In this document: positions 33,319 through 42,924 of the stretch, in pieces | Layout of the letters: each line of letters opens with the position of its first letter | Position numbering within the stretch: the first letter of the stretch is position 1 | Assembly: GCF_001593605.1 (NCBI RefSeq) | Contig: NZ_CP012836.1 | Coordinates: 1,302,001-1,366,000 of the forward strand | Length of the DNA: 64,000 nucleotides | Direction: 5' to 3' | Origin: Algoriphagus sanaruensis | GTDB lineage: Bacteria > Bacteroidota > Bacteroidia > Cytophagales > Cyclobacteriaceae | Notes under the pieces: generated by a model | Told to the model about the DNA's origin: nothing | Seen by the model: only the letters and a program-made list of their open reading frames with translations | The model's database searches: none | Program-made: the position numbers and the translations under genes

Positions 33319-33553
33319 GTTTCTTTTTTAAGGATTCTAAAAATGAATGAGAATCGAAATTAGGGTCGAATCCACTTTTTTCCCCTTCTGCCAGGGCCTC
33401 GCGTAAAATTTCAAGCTTCAATTTTTCCTTCTCAAGTAAACGTAATCCAGCTCTAATCACTTCACTGGCAGTACTGTACCTGCCTGAAGAAACTTCTTTT
33501 TCAACAAAATCCTCAAAATGATCTCCCAACGAAATAGATGTATTCTTTCCCAT
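33305..33553 (-). CDS. parD: ParD-family antitoxin
   Basis: This 82-residue antitoxin has an N-terminal ribbon-helix-helix DNA-binding domain (TSISLGDHFEDFVEKEVSSGRYSTASEVIRAG, read in parts) and a charged C-terminal tail that should wrap the toxin. Antitoxin-first order and gene overlap with parE are typical. A perfect 9-bp inverted repeat 16 bases upstream (33569-33587) is the likely autoregulatory operator. Confidence 0.93.
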   Translation of the reverse strand: MGKNTSISLGDHFEDFVEKEVSSGRYSTASEVIRAGLRLLEKEKLKLEILREALAEGEKSGFDPNFDSHSFLESLKKKHAKV

Positions 33554-33568
33554 GACTTTTTCTTTAAA

Positions 33569-33587
33569 GTTACCAATTATTGGTAAC
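33569..33587. promoter_or_regulatory. Perfect palindrome, probable parDE operator
   Basis: GTTACCAAT-T-ATTGGTAAC is a perfect inverted repeat of 9 bp around one base, immediately upstream of parD. On the minus strand its right half runs into TAACTTTA, seven of eight matches to the TAnnTTTG -7 element. ParD or ParDE binding here could therefore block the promoter. Ribbon-helix-helix antitoxins commonly bind such sites. Confidence 0.75.
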
Positions 33588-33611
33588 GACAGTTTTGTTT
33601 TTTAGAAAAAT

Positions 33612-35780
33612 TTACTCCACCACTAGCCAAGTATATCCCCCTGCAGGAATGCCCACTGTGACTTTTGCATCGTAGTTCCTTTCCAGACGGACAGTTTGGC
33701 TTTTGCTTTCTTCCACCCGGATTTGAGCAGTCTCACTTAGACCCGTGTAGTAAAGCGGGAGGGCCAACTCTTTTTTCATGGGTTCGGTGCTAGGGTTGAA
33801 AAGCATAATTAGGGCTTTTTCTTTTCCCTTAGGATCCACATGCATCCAGCCATCCCAGTCTTTGCCGTCGGCTCTACGAAGCCGGATGATATCGGAATTC
33901 AGGATGTTCCGATACTTTTTATACCAGGCTATTACTTCGATCACCATGGCTTTGGTCTCCTCGGTATCATAGAGCCTTGGTCCTCGGTAACAGGCCTGAA
34001 TCCCTGCTCCATAATACTGCATCATGAGCTGCTTGTAGTCATCCAAGTGATCATTGAGTGGCTCAAGAACAGCATCCGAACCGCCGCCGTGATAGGCTGT
34101 GAGGGGTACAAATCCCCAACCCATCGAAGGAGTTTTCTCCCAAGTGGCATCGTAAATGTTTTGGCGGTTGAGGATTTTTTGTCGGTCCCTCGGTAGGGAA
34201 AAATTTACCTCTCGATATCCCATAGCGATCTTGTGGGTGCCATCCAGAAAGTACCAATCCGGTGCGTTGATGTAGATTCCCCGCGCATTCATCCATTGAT
34301 ACAGCCCTTTTTGCAGGTTCATCTGCACCCATTGTGAATCTTCCAGTCCTTTGTGACCGGGATGGGAATGAGAGGCACAGACATCTCCGGGATAAGGACC
34401 GTCATTTTCGAAGATGTCAAAGCCGGTTTCGCTAAAGAAAAATTTCAATTTTTCGAGGTAATTCAAACCCCAATCGCTTGCGAGGCAGGGTGCATTTCCG
34501 AAAAAAGCACCGCCTGGCTTACCCGTAATCGGACTGATCACATCGGTCTCTGGGCTAATCGTCCGCGAGGAAAAAAGCGAGTAGCCACCGATTTTGATAC
34601 CCTTGGAATGGGCGTAGTCGGCAAGTGATTTCCATCGGTCAATGTTCTCGGGAGAATTGTCTTCCATATTGATGTGGCTGCCAAAACTCAGTATCAGTGC
34701 TTCGTAACCTGTGTCGACGCATTGATCGATGGCGGTGCGGACTTTCTCGTCGGTTTTGCTGACCAAGTGCATGAAAATCGGGTTTTGCTGAGTCCAAGGT
34801 GCGATGGTTCGGTACATTTTCCGTCTAGCCAATCCATTTCGTTCCCGATCGTAACTGTCGAGAATGAGTTCATAAGTTCGAATAGACTGGAATTTTTCAC
34901 CCTTTTCCAAGTCAATCCCTATTCCTTTTTGTGGATAGACTTCCAAGGTGCTTGGCGTCTGATAGTCGTAATTGACCTGAGAGGTGTAGCTCGAGTCCTG
35001 CTTCCAATGGGTCGCCTGTGCGCTGAGTTCTGCATGCATGGCATTGTTGAAGGCAAAATTGTTTTCCACATAGAGCTGATGCGGCTTTTTCATGTCCTTG
35101 GTCGCGCCAACTACGGCTGATTCTTCTTCGACTGTGCCGAGGATTTCATTCACGACCTGATCAATGTGGATGCTGGAGTTTCCCTGATTTTCCAAGGTCA
35201 GGAATTTCCCGATCAAAGGGAGATTGTCATAAATCTCATAATGCACCTGAAGCAAAAGACCTGGAAATTCAGGATGTGCGTAGGAGAAAGTAATTTTTTG
35301 TCCACTTGCCTGTTCATTTTGACCGGTCCAAAATTGGTTTTTGGTCGGGAAGTGAGGAGTGATTTTCGAAAGCGTGTAACCTTGGTAAGCAAAACTTCCT
35401 TCTTCAGGTTTCAACATGCCAAGCCATTCTTTTTTGAAGTAGCCTTTTTCTTTAAAGTCCAGCTTAGCACCGATTTCATAGGTTTTTCCATTTAAAGTCA
35501 CTCTGGCCTCAGGCATAACGGTGCGCAGGAGTTGCGCTCCAGTCATCAGGTTGGTGAAGTCGTAGCAGGCTGGACTTGGGGAGAGGAAAAAAGTCCGCTG
35601 AACGAGTCCGTTTCGAAGCTGGATTTCGTTTGGGTTGATTTGGATGGTTTCAGCAGGTCTGGATTTGCCGTCGACTAGCCAGTCTCCATTTGATTTTTGA
35701 GCATTTGAATAACTAGGGAGGCTGAAGAAAACTACAAGAATTATAAAAAATGAGCTTGTATGAAGTAGTTGATATTTCAC
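33612..35780 (-). CDS. Putative alpha-galactosidase-like glycoside hydrolase (clan GH-D)
   Basis: This 722-residue exported protein has a signal peptide ending near Ser-Asn-Ala-Gln (residue 28), an N-terminal beta-sandwich of about 270 residues and a TIM-barrel region. The segment FDIFENDGPYPGD carries a candidate nucleophile Asp at the position expected for GH36-like enzymes. The C-terminal part (DWDGWMHVDP, then LIMLFNPS) is a typical beta-sandwich end. I recognise the clan-like layout but cannot name the family, and substrate specificity is unknown. It is transcribed alone, upstream of parDE. Confidence 0.68.
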   Translation of the reverse strand: MKYQLLHTSSFFIILVVFFSLPSYSNAQKSNGDWLVDGKSRPAETIQINPNEIQLRNGLVQRTFFLSPSPACYDFTNLMTGAQLLRTVMPEARVTLNGKTYEIGAKLDFKEKGYFKKEWLGMLKPEEGSFAYQGYTLSKITPHFPTKNQFWTGQNEQASGQKITFSYAHPEFPGLLLQVHYEIYDNLPLIGKFLTLENQGNSSIHIDQVVNEILGTVEEESAVVGATKDMKKPHQLYVENNFAFNNAMHAELSAQATHWKQDSSYTSQVNYDYQTPSTLEVYPQKGIGIDLEKGEKFQSIRTYELILDSYDRERNGLARRKMYRTIAPWTQQNPIFMHLVSKTDEKVRTAIDQCVDTGYEALILSFGSHINMEDNSPENIDRWKSLADYAHSKGIKIGGYSLFSSRTISPETDVISPITGKPGGAFFGNAPCLASDWGLNYLEKLKFFFSETGFDIFENDGPYPGDVCASHSHPGHKGLEDSQWVQMNLQKGLYQWMNARGIYINAPDWYFLDGTHKIAMGYREVNFSLPRDRQKILNRQNIYDATWEKTPSMGWGFVPLTAYHGGGSDAVLEPLNDHLDDYKQLMMQYYGAGIQACYRGPRLYDTEETKAMVIEVIAWYKKYRNILNSDIIRLRRADGKDWDGWMHVDPKGKEKALIMLFNPSTEPMKKELALPLYYTGLSETAQIRVEESKSQTVRLERNYDAKVTVGIPAGGYTWLVVE

Positions 35781-35878
35781 CTTATGGGATATTTAGTTTC
35801 TTTAATGTTCTGTAAAATAAGGCTTTCTTCAATTTTTTCTTCTTCTTGATGATATCTCTTAAGGTTCTAAAAAATCAA

Positions 35879-35905
35879 AAGCCCCGAACTTTTGATTCGG
35901 GGCTT
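35879..35905 (-). terminator. Terminator of the sugar dehydrogenase gene
   Basis: A perfect 10-base stem AAGCCCCGAA/TTCGGGGCTT is followed on the minus strand by TTTGATTTTTT. It begins 22 bases past the stop of the minus-strand gene. Confidence 0.9.
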
Positions 35906-35926
35906 CAAAATAATTACTGATGTCTT

Positions 35927-38737
35927 TCAGTCTTCTATTTTATTCTTAAACTCGATTTCATTGATGCTCATCAGGACTTGCTCTCCTTTGGCATCAGGAT
36001 TTTTAAAGATGAAGTAAAGGTCCTGAATGCCAGAAGTTGATTTGATTTGAACTTTTGCCCGATTGGCATTCATTCTTATCCATTCTTGCATACTCACTCC
36101 CTGAGGTGGACGGAAGCCTCCCCCCTCCTTGATGCCGATCTTATCAGAGGTTCCTAAAACTTCTCCTGTTGGAGAACCCAGCCTGATTTCTACCGAACCG
36201 CCGATGGCGCCATTTCTCGAAGTAATGCTTGCCAGAACGTCAATTTCCTGAATTCCTGTCAGGTCAATTCCTTTAAGTGCAAATTGGGAATTGTCGCCTG
36301 CCATCATAAAGCTAACTCGAGGAGTAGTCAAGAGCTGTACCCCTTTTCTGTCCACAGAAGTTTGTGGATCGACAAAAGGAGCCTTCAAGGCCACAAAATC
36401 GACTCCGTTTAGTGAACCAATTGCGCCTGAACCCTTGTCTGAATAGGATGCACGAAGTAGGAAGCTTCCCTGGCCATTTTCACCTTCTGGAATAACTGCT
36501 TCTACTTTTCCGCTCAAAGGTAAGGAGGCGATATTGGCTTGGACATCATCCATGGCCAAAATGTAGTCCACCATTCGCTTGGCATCTGCCTCACTTAAAG
36601 ATGGGTGAGCGCTCATGGCGTGATCTCCCCAAACACCAGCTCCACCGTTGATGATTTTATTTACCAAGTAAGCTGTGTTTTCGGCTGAATTTGGATATTT
36701 CTCAGCGACGGCCTGATAGCTTGGACCGATTGATTTTTCGGTGTACTGATGGCAAGACTTACAGTCGCTTTGTTCGATTAGATTTTTACCCAAATTCAAG
36801 ATAGCCGCACTTTCTACACCACTTTGCTTCGAAGCAACCTCAATTGGGTCAAATCCTGCAGGAACGTAGTCAAAGGTGACCGCCACTTCCTCGGGCTTGA
36901 TCGTGCCGTCACTGGAGCTACCGTCTTCTTTGTCTGACACGCTGATGATATAATTCAAATCTTTATCTCCAAACCAGAAGCTTCTGTTCATTCCGCCAAA
37001 GTCGATACTCACTGCCGGAGGCTCATTTCCTGCGGTGACTTCTAAGGAAGCCGAATTAGTCTCGCCTTTGGTGTCGGTCACGGTCACTACTACCTGATAG
37101 GTACCAGCCTCCGCGAAAGTGAAGCTAGGATTGGCTTCGGTCAAGATTTGATTGAAACCAGAGGTGTTTGTGATTTTCCATTCAAATTTCAGATTGCCTT
37201 GATCGTAATCATCAAAATCATTGGTGCCTTCTGAAGAGAAATTGACTGCTAATGGAGTAGCCCCTGCGGTCTTATCTACTGAAGCAGCTACGTTTGGTTT
37301 GCGGTTTCCTCGGTTGAATTGGATTTTGATCAAGCGGGAATTGGCATTTCCTCTAAACCAGGCCGAGCCATATTCTAAAATATACAAGGATCCATCTGGT
37401 CCGAAGTCCATGTCAATGGCAGAACTGAAGGTCTCATTTGGAAGGAATCGCTCCATGCTCACATAATCCCCATTCTCATCCATCGTCACTGCAAAAATCC
37501 ATCCTCGCATAAAGTCCACGATGAGCCATTTGCCCTCGTAATAGGCAGGGAATACGTAAGGTGCGTCTTTTTTGAAATCTGCCTTTCTGAACACGGGGCC
37601 CCCTGTGGCACTTCTTCCTGAGGTTCCCAATTCTGGGAATTTTTCTGAAGCTCCATAAGGATAATAGATCATGGCTGGGACAACCGGTGTTGGAAGTTCA
37701 CGCAATCCAGTATTGTTCACTGATTCGTTTACAGGAGCATTGACATCGTATGGCGCACCATAGCTGCTGTCCGCGTGATTGTGTCGGTTGTAAGGGAAAT
37801 TATCTCCAATAAAGTAAGGCCAACCAAAGAATCCAGGTCCTTTAGCTTGGTTAAATTCATCATAGCCTTTTGGGCCCCAAATAGAGTCCACAGAAGCATC
37901 CGGCCCTACTTCACCCCAATAGAGGTAGCCAGTTTTGCTGTCTAGGGTTGGTCTCCAAGGGTTACGATGACCCATGGTGTAAATTTCAGGACGAGTTTTT
38001 TCAGTTCCTGGAGGGAAAAGGTTTCCTTCTGGAATGGTGTACGAACCATCATCTTCCGGATGGATTCTAAGGATTTTACCTCGAAGGTCATTGGTGTTTC
38101 CCGGAGCGCGTTGGTCATCGGAATTTTCCATTCCTGGTCGCTCATCGAGGTTGGATGATCCTTCTCTTGGATTGACCGTGTTGTTGCCGACGGTGAGGTA
38201 TAGATTCCCTTCGGCATCAAACACCATCCCTCCACCCGTGTGGCAGCATTCTTCCCGTTGGGTAGGTACTTCCAGGACGATTTTTTTAGATGATTCTACC
38301 AATTCATTGCCTTTTAGTTCCCAGCGAGCCAAAACGTGTTTGGTGTCGGTTGGGTCGGCATAATACATGTAGATCCAGTTATTTTTTTCATAATCCGGGT
38401 GAGCAATCACACCCATCAAACCTTCTTCAGCTTCACGAGTGACGCCGGCTTTGTTGGTGTATTTGGTGTTGACTGGGATAGTAGCGACCAAGGTGACTTC
38501 CCCGGTGGTTTCATCCAAAATTTTCACACCCCCCTTTCGCTCCACAAACAACACTCTGTTTCCAGGGAGAAAAGTCATTTCCATGGGTTCGTCCATACCT
38601 TCTGTCAAGACCACCTTCGTGAATCGGTTGTCTTCAGGCTTGATGTTAGGGTCATCGGCAGGGTCTGTTTTGCAGGAAAACAAGGCTAAGCCCAGCATCA
38701 ACCCAAGAAAAGGTTTCCATAGTAATTGATTACGCAT
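35927..38737 (-). CDS. Lipoprotein: sugar dehydrogenase, PKD, cytochrome c and C-terminal beta domain
   Basis: This 936-residue envelope protein begins with a lipobox ALFSC (Cys22). Domains in order are a six-bladed GSDH-like sugar dehydrogenase domain (about 40-475, with GLMGVIAHPDY and GHRNPWRPT), a PKD domain (about 485-570) and a haem domain (about 640-730) with CKSCH near residue 655. A C-terminal carbohydrate-binding, CBM6-like beta-sandwich (about 750-936) follows. GSDH domains often use PQQ and may pass electrons to the fused haem. This architecture recurs in Bacteroidota and Planctomycetes beside ThuA-type proteins, but none is adjacent here. The substrate is unknown. Confidence 0.85.
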   Translation of the reverse strand: MRNQLLWKPFLGLMLGLALFSCKTDPADDPNIKPEDNRFTKVVLTEGMDEPMEMTFLPGNRVLFVERKGGVKILDETTGEVTLVATIPVNTKYTNKAGVTREAEEGLMGVIAHPDYEKNNWIYMYYADPTDTKHVLARWELKGNELVESSKKIVLEVPTQREECCHTGGGMVFDAEGNLYLTVGNNTVNPREGSSNLDERPGMENSDDQRAPGNTNDLRGKILRIHPEDDGSYTIPEGNLFPPGTEKTRPEIYTMGHRNPWRPTLDSKTGYLYWGEVGPDASVDSIWGPKGYDEFNQAKGPGFFGWPYFIGDNFPYNRHNHADSSYGAPYDVNAPVNESVNNTGLRELPTPVVPAMIYYPYGASEKFPELGTSGRSATGGPVFRKADFKKDAPYVFPAYYEGKWLIVDFMRGWIFAVTMDENGDYVSMERFLPNETFSSAIDMDFGPDGSLYILEYGSAWFRGNANSRLIKIQFNRGNRKPNVAASVDKTAGATPLAVNFSSEGTNDFDDYDQGNLKFEWKITNTSGFNQILTEANPSFTFAEAGTYQVVVTVTDTKGETNSASLEVTAGNEPPAVSIDFGGMNRSFWFGDKDLNYIISVSDKEDGSSSDGTIKPEEVAVTFDYVPAGFDPIEVASKQSGVESAAILNLGKNLIEQSDCKSCHQYTEKSIGPSYQAVAEKYPNSAENTAYLVNKIINGGAGVWGDHAMSAHPSLSEADAKRMVDYILAMDDVQANIASLPLSGKVEAVIPEGENGQGSFLLRASYSDKGSGAIGSLNGVDFVALKAPFVDPQTSVDRKGVQLLTTPRVSFMMAGDNSQFALKGIDLTGIQEIDVLASITSRNGAIGGSVEIRLGSPTGEVLGTSDKIGIKEGGGFRPPQGVSMQEWIRMNANRAKVQIKSTSGIQDLYFIFKNPDAKGEQVLMSINEIEFKNKIED

Positions 38738-38987
38738 AGGTTTCAGGTAAGTTAATTGATATCTATTGTCTCAATGATGAACAAAAGAAATCCAATTCCC
38801 AAAATGTCTTGCTGTTGCGGTAAAATTTGGGGATGAATGCGCATTGGAACTGATTGATTCTTTGGGAGAAACTTTACCTCGGGAGTTATTCCAAGGAAAC
38901 ATCCTAGTCTCCTTTGCTTGCCTTTGGTCAAATTCTTTTTCTGGTCTCCTGTGCTTTCATTATTTTTCAAAAAAACGCGCAGATTCT

Positions 38988-40349
38988 ATGAAGAAATTTC
39001 TACTTGCTACGGTCTTTTTACCGATGATGGCTTTTGGCCAAAATCATGAGGCAAACCTTCGGAAGATTTATGATACGGAGCTTTCGGCTGGCCACACCTA
39101 TGATAACCTACGCTACCTCTGCAAGGTCATCGGAAATCGATTGGCTGGTTCGCCAGGTGCAGCTGCTTCGGTCGAATGGACTAAGCAGCTCATGGAAAGC
39201 TATGATTTTGACACAGTTTACCTTCAGCCTGTCATGGTGCCGCATTGGGAACGAGGAGGAAAAGATGTGGTCAAAATTGTTAATTCGGTCAAGCATGGGA
39301 CCGTGGAGCTGAATGCGTTGGCTTTGGGTAATACTCGTGGCACAGGAGCAAAGGGACTTGTAGGTCAGGTAATTGAGGTGAAAAGTATTCCTGAATTGAT
39401 GGCTATGGGAGAAAAAGTCCGTGGCAAAATAGTCTTTTTCAACGGTCCGATGGATCCTAAGTTGATCGATACTTTTCAGGCCTATGGAGGAGCGAATGCC
39501 CAGCGCAGTTCAGGAGCTGCAGAGGCTTCCAAACTAGGAGCGATTGGCACCTTGGTTCGGTCCTTAAGCAATACCATCAATGAATTTCCTCACACCGGTA
39601 ATCAGCGGTATAATCCTGACTTTCCAGAAATTCCCGCCCTAGCGATCAGTACTGCAGATGCCGAATTATTGAGTGAACTTCTAGCAGATCAGGCAGATTT
39701 GAATGTGTATTTGGAGTCTTACGGAGAAATGAAGTCCGAGAAACTATCCTATAATGTGATCGGTGAAATCCGCGGAACGGAAAAGCCTGAGGAAATCATT
39801 GCTGTTGGAGGTCACCTCGATTCTTGGGATGTGGGCGAAGGAGCCCATGATGACGGAGCGGGTTGTATGCAGGCGATCGAAGTATTGCGATTATACAAGC
39901 AATTGGGTTGGAAGCCGAAGCGGACGATTCGTGCGGTGATGTGGATGAATGAAGAAAATGGACTTCGTGGAGGACAGGAATATGCCCGAGTGGCCAAGGA
40001 AAAAGGTGAAAAACACATCGCCGGGATTGAATCAGATTCGGGAGGATTTTTGCCGATTGGTTTTTCTTCTACAGGTACCGATGCTCAGCGATCTAAGTTG
40101 ACCTCTTGGTCAGAGTTGCTCAGACCCTATCAGCTTTGGAGCTTAGATAGACCAGGTGGAGGAGCGGATATCGGTCCACTTCGAGATCAGGGCCCGATTT
40201 TAATTGGGTTAAAGCCAGATTCTCAGCGATATTTCTTCTATCACCATACAGAGGCAGATGTGTTTGAAGCGGTAGATCAGCGTGAACTTGAGCTCGTGGC
40301 GGCAGCCATGGCGGCCTTGGTGTATTTGATTGAGCAGGAGGGGATTTAG
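38988..40349 (+). CDS. Exported M28 family metallopeptidase
   Basis: This 453-residue zinc aminopeptidase-like protein has a signal peptide ending near Ala-Phe-Gly-Gln (residue 18). The ATG at 38988 is chosen because it starts that signal; an upstream in-frame start would be too long. The M28 motifs are GGHLDSWD (His276), HDDGAG, MNEENG (catalytic Glu-Glu), ESDSGG and HHTEAD near the C-terminus. A protease-associated insert of about 120 residues precedes the catalytic half, as in plasma carboxypeptidase Q relatives. It is divergent from the dehydrogenase lipoprotein across 250 bases. Probable dipeptidase or aminopeptidase. Confidence 0.9.
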   Translation: MKKFLLATVFLPMMAFGQNHEANLRKIYDTELSAGHTYDNLRYLCKVIGNRLAGSPGAAASVEWTKQLMESYDFDTVYLQPVMVPHWERGGKDVVKIVNSVKHGTVELNALALGNTRGTGAKGLVGQVIEVKSIPELMAMGEKVRGKIVFFNGPMDPKLIDTFQAYGGANAQRSSGAAEASKLGAIGTLVRSLSNTINEFPHTGNQRYNPDFPEIPALAISTADAELLSELLADQADLNVYLESYGEMKSEKLSYNVIGEIRGTEKPEEIIAVGGHLDSWDVGEGAHDDGAGCMQAIEVLRLYKQLGWKPKRTIRAVMWMNEENGLRGGQEYARVAKEKGEKHIAGIESDSGGFLPIGFSSTGTDAQRSKLTSWSELLRPYQLWSLDRPGGGADIGPLRDQGPILIGLKPDSQRYFFYHHTEADVFEAVDQRELELVAAAMAALVYLIEQEGI

Positions 40350-40477
40350 TATTTTGTATGTTGGAATTCAGAGGTCCTTAATCCTTTTATTTTACCTGAC
40401 ATCAATCAGTCTTTTTTGTAAGATTGGTCACCACTTTCCCTTTTCTATTCTGCTTCTTTTGGAAAAAATATACACCC

Positions 40478-42145
40478 ATGAATGACCTTCAGATTGCAAA
40501 TTCAGTCGCTCCACTACCGATCCAGCAGATCGCTGAGAAAATCGGAATCGACACCGAGAAGCTTGAATTTTACGGAAAATACAAGGCCAAACTCCCGCTT
40601 GATCTAATCAATGAAGAAAAGGCAAGACAAAGCAACTTGATTCTGGTGACGGCGATTACCCCGACTCCTGCGGGAGAGGGGAAGACAACTGTTACGATTG
40701 GGTTGAATGATGGCTTAAACCGTTTGGGGAAAGCTTCAATCGCGGTGATTCGAGAGCCTAGTCTGGGACCAGTTTTTGGAATCAAAGGTGGGGCGGCCGG
40801 TGGAGGATGGTCTCAAGTTATTCCCATGGAAGACATCAACCTCCATTTCACAGGTGACTTTCATGCGATCGAAAAGGCCAATAATTTGCTTTCTGCCTTG
40901 ATTGACAATAATATCCAAAGCAAAACCAGGAACCTGGGCATCGATCCTCGCACTGTCCTTTGGAAGCGAGCTATGGACATGAATGACCGTGCCCTTCGAA
41001 CTACTGTCGTTGGGCTTGGAGGAAAAAATGGAGGCATCCCTCGAGAGACCGGATTCAATATTACCGCTGCCTCAGAGGTGATGGCCATTCTTTGTATGAG
41101 CAAGGATTTGGAGGATTTGAAAGAGCGATTTGCTAGAATCTATATCGGAGATCGTTTTGATGGTTCTCCAGTGCTTGCCGGTGATCTCAACGCTCAAGGA
41201 GCCATGGCTACTTTGATGAAAGAAGCCATAAAACCCAACTTGGTTCAGACACTTGGACATCATTCAGCCATCATCCATGGAGGGCCTTTTGCCAACATTG
41301 CCCAAGGAACCAATTCCATTTTAGCTACCAAAATGGGGCTAAGTCTAGGGGATTATGTGGTGACGGAAGCAGGCTTTGGATCCGACCTGGGAGCAGAAAA
41401 ATTTTTCAATATTAAATCCCGATCGGCTGGACTTTCTCCGAAGGCGGTGGTTTTGGTGGCCACCATCCGAGCCTTGAAATACCATGGTGGAAAGTCTCTT
41501 AAAGAATTGACTCAGCCAGATGTAGCAGCCTTGGAAAAAGGATTGCCTAATCTTCAGCATCATTTGAATAGCTTGAGCAGTTTTGGTGTTCCGGTCGTGG
41601 TTGCCGTGAATGTATTCAGTTCAGACTCCGAGGAAGAGCGAAAATTGATCGTCGATTACTGCCAAAATCAAGGGGTTTCAGTTGCACTCAGTGAAGGATG
41701 GGCGAAGGGTGGAGAAGGCTGTGAATCCCTCGGTTCATTGGTTATTCAAGCTGCAGAAAAGTGTGAAAAGTCCTTTACACCCACCTATCAGCTTGAAGAT
41801 TCGGTAGAGGAAAAAATCAAAAAAGTAGCCCATACGATTTATGGGGCCTCAGGCGTGGAGTTTTCCTCCATCGCCAAGAGCCAATTGAAAAAAATCGAAA
41901 AACTAGGCTATGGGCAGTTTCCGATTTGTATGGCCAAGACACAGAAAAGCATCAGCGATCAAGAAAAACTAATTGGAAGGCCTACTGGATTTACCATCAC
42001 CATCCGTGAGTTTGAAATCGCTGCCGGAGCAGAGTTCATTATTCCAATTGCAGGGGAAATTCTGAGAATGCCTGGGTTGCCTGAAGTTCCAGCTGCAGAA
42101 TCTGTGGATATTTCGGCGGATGGACAGATTTCAGGACTTTTCTGA
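40478..42145 (+). CDS. fhs: Formate-tetrahydrofolate ligase
   Basis: This 555-residue cytoplasmic enzyme joins formate to tetrahydrofolate using ATP, giving 10-formyl-THF for one-carbon metabolism. The P-loop TPTPAGEGKTT is at 61-71, followed by conserved EPSLGPVFGIKGGAAGGG-type sequence, the LTGDFHAI-like segment (here FTGDFHAIEKANN) and the C-terminal PGLP motif. The length is normal for the family. The ATG at 40478 fits known N-termini; an in-frame start at 40424 would add hydrophobic residues with no family support. It is transcribed alone. Confidence 0.96.
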   Translation: MNDLQIANSVAPLPIQQIAEKIGIDTEKLEFYGKYKAKLPLDLINEEKARQSNLILVTAITPTPAGEGKTTVTIGLNDGLNRLGKASIAVIREPSLGPVFGIKGGAAGGGWSQVIPMEDINLHFTGDFHAIEKANNLLSALIDNNIQSKTRNLGIDPRTVLWKRAMDMNDRALRTTVVGLGGKNGGIPRETGFNITAASEVMAILCMSKDLEDLKERFARIYIGDRFDGSPVLAGDLNAQGAMATLMKEAIKPNLVQTLGHHSAIIHGGPFANIAQGTNSILATKMGLSLGDYVVTEAGFGSDLGAEKFFNIKSRSAGLSPKAVVLVATIRALKYHGGKSLKELTQPDVAALEKGLPNLQHHLNSLSSFGVPVVVAVNVFSSDSEEERKLIVDYCQNQGVSVALSEGWAKGGEGCESLGSLVIQAAEKCEKSFTPTYQLEDSVEEKIKKVAHTIYGASGVEFSSIAKSQLKKIEKLGYGQFPICMAKTQKSISDQEKLIGRPTGFTITIREFEIAAGAEFIIPIAGEILRMPGLPEVPAAESVDISADGQISGLF

Positions 42146-42150
42146 ATCAT

Positions 42151-42178
42151 AAAAACCCCGGTCATTGCTGGCCGGGGT
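42151..42178 (-). terminator. Terminator of the Hsp20 gene (possibly bidirectional)
   Basis: The stem ACCCCGG/CCGGGGT is followed on the minus strand by TTTTTATG. It lies between the convergent fhs and hsp20 genes. On the plus strand no T run follows, so it probably serves mainly the minus-strand gene. Confidence 0.75.
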
Positions 42179-42212
42179 CCAAACCAATTTCCATTAAAAA
42201 ATCCCTATCTAC

Positions 42213-42659
42213 TTACTTTATTTCGATTTTTCGAACCGGCTTACCGGATTTGGTGGACGATTTAGGTAAAACGATACGCAAGATTCCTTTGTCATACTTG
42301 GCCTTTATTTCATCTTGCTCAACTTCCTCTGGTAACACAAAAGATCGGCGGACGCTGCTGTATGAAAATTCTTTCTTTCGGTAGTTTTCCTTTTCTTCTT
42401 CAGATTCATTTTTGCGCTCGCCGCAAATGCTCAATACACCGTCGTGAATGTCAATCTTGAAATCTCCTTTTTCAAAACCTGGAGCAGAAAGCTCAAGCTT
42501 GAATTCTTTATCATTCTCAATCACATTGGTTGACGGGATTTCCACGGATTTTTCGGGAAACCAAAACTTATCCTCCCAGCCGAAAGGATTCTCTGTGCCG
42601 AAAAAGTCTTTGACCATATGTGGCCAAAAACCTCTGTCTTTTTTGGTGAGTTTGCCCAT
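42213..42659 (-). CDS. Hsp20/alpha-crystallin small heat-shock protein
   Basis: This 148-residue ATP-independent chaperone has an alpha-crystallin domain covering about 48-140 (ELSAPGFEKGDFKIDIHDGVLSI read in parts, the conserved RSFVLPE strand) and ends with GILRIVLPK and a short tail. It prevents aggregation of unfolded proteins in the cytoplasm. The N-terminal arm contains NPFGWEDKFWFPEK. It is transcribed alone; the 265-base upstream region shows no CIRCE-type inverted repeat that I can see. Confidence 0.94.
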   Translation of the reverse strand: MGKLTKKDRGFWPHMVKDFFGTENPFGWEDKFWFPEKSVEIPSTNVIENDKEFKLELSAPGFEKGDFKIDIHDGVLSICGERKNESEEEKENYRKKEFSYSSVRRSFVLPEEVEQDEIKAKYDKGILRIVLPKSSTKSGKPVRKIEIK

Positions 42660-42924
42660 GGTTTCTAGCGTTTTAGTGGTGAAGTACGTGATGATGAATT
42701 TCCAGAAAAACCGACTGGTTTCCGATGATAATTGTCAAGGATTTGGGTGATAGTGATCAAAAAAATCGGGTATTTTTTAGCCTCTCAATTTTCGTGATTC
42801 CTGGGATTGAGGCTTTCGTGTACTGATTTGGTTTTCAAGGTGATAATCAATCCTTTTGGTGATAAATGTCATTTTCTAATCGAGCTTTTCTGGGTAGTAT
42901 CGCTACAGTAAAACTCCAGAAATC

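Noticed and set aside
33013..33553. Idea that sbcCD and parDE form part of a defence island
   Set aside because: They are about 30 kb apart, each with ordinary neighbours, and no restriction, CBASS, CRISPR or phage genes are present.
40350..40477. Possible tetrahydrofolate-type riboswitch before fhs
   Set aside because: The 128-base gap shows no paired structure that I can match to a known folate riboswitch.
42660..42924. CIRCE-like heat-shock operator upstream of Hsp20
   Set aside because: No TTAGCACTC-type inverted repeat is visible in the gap.
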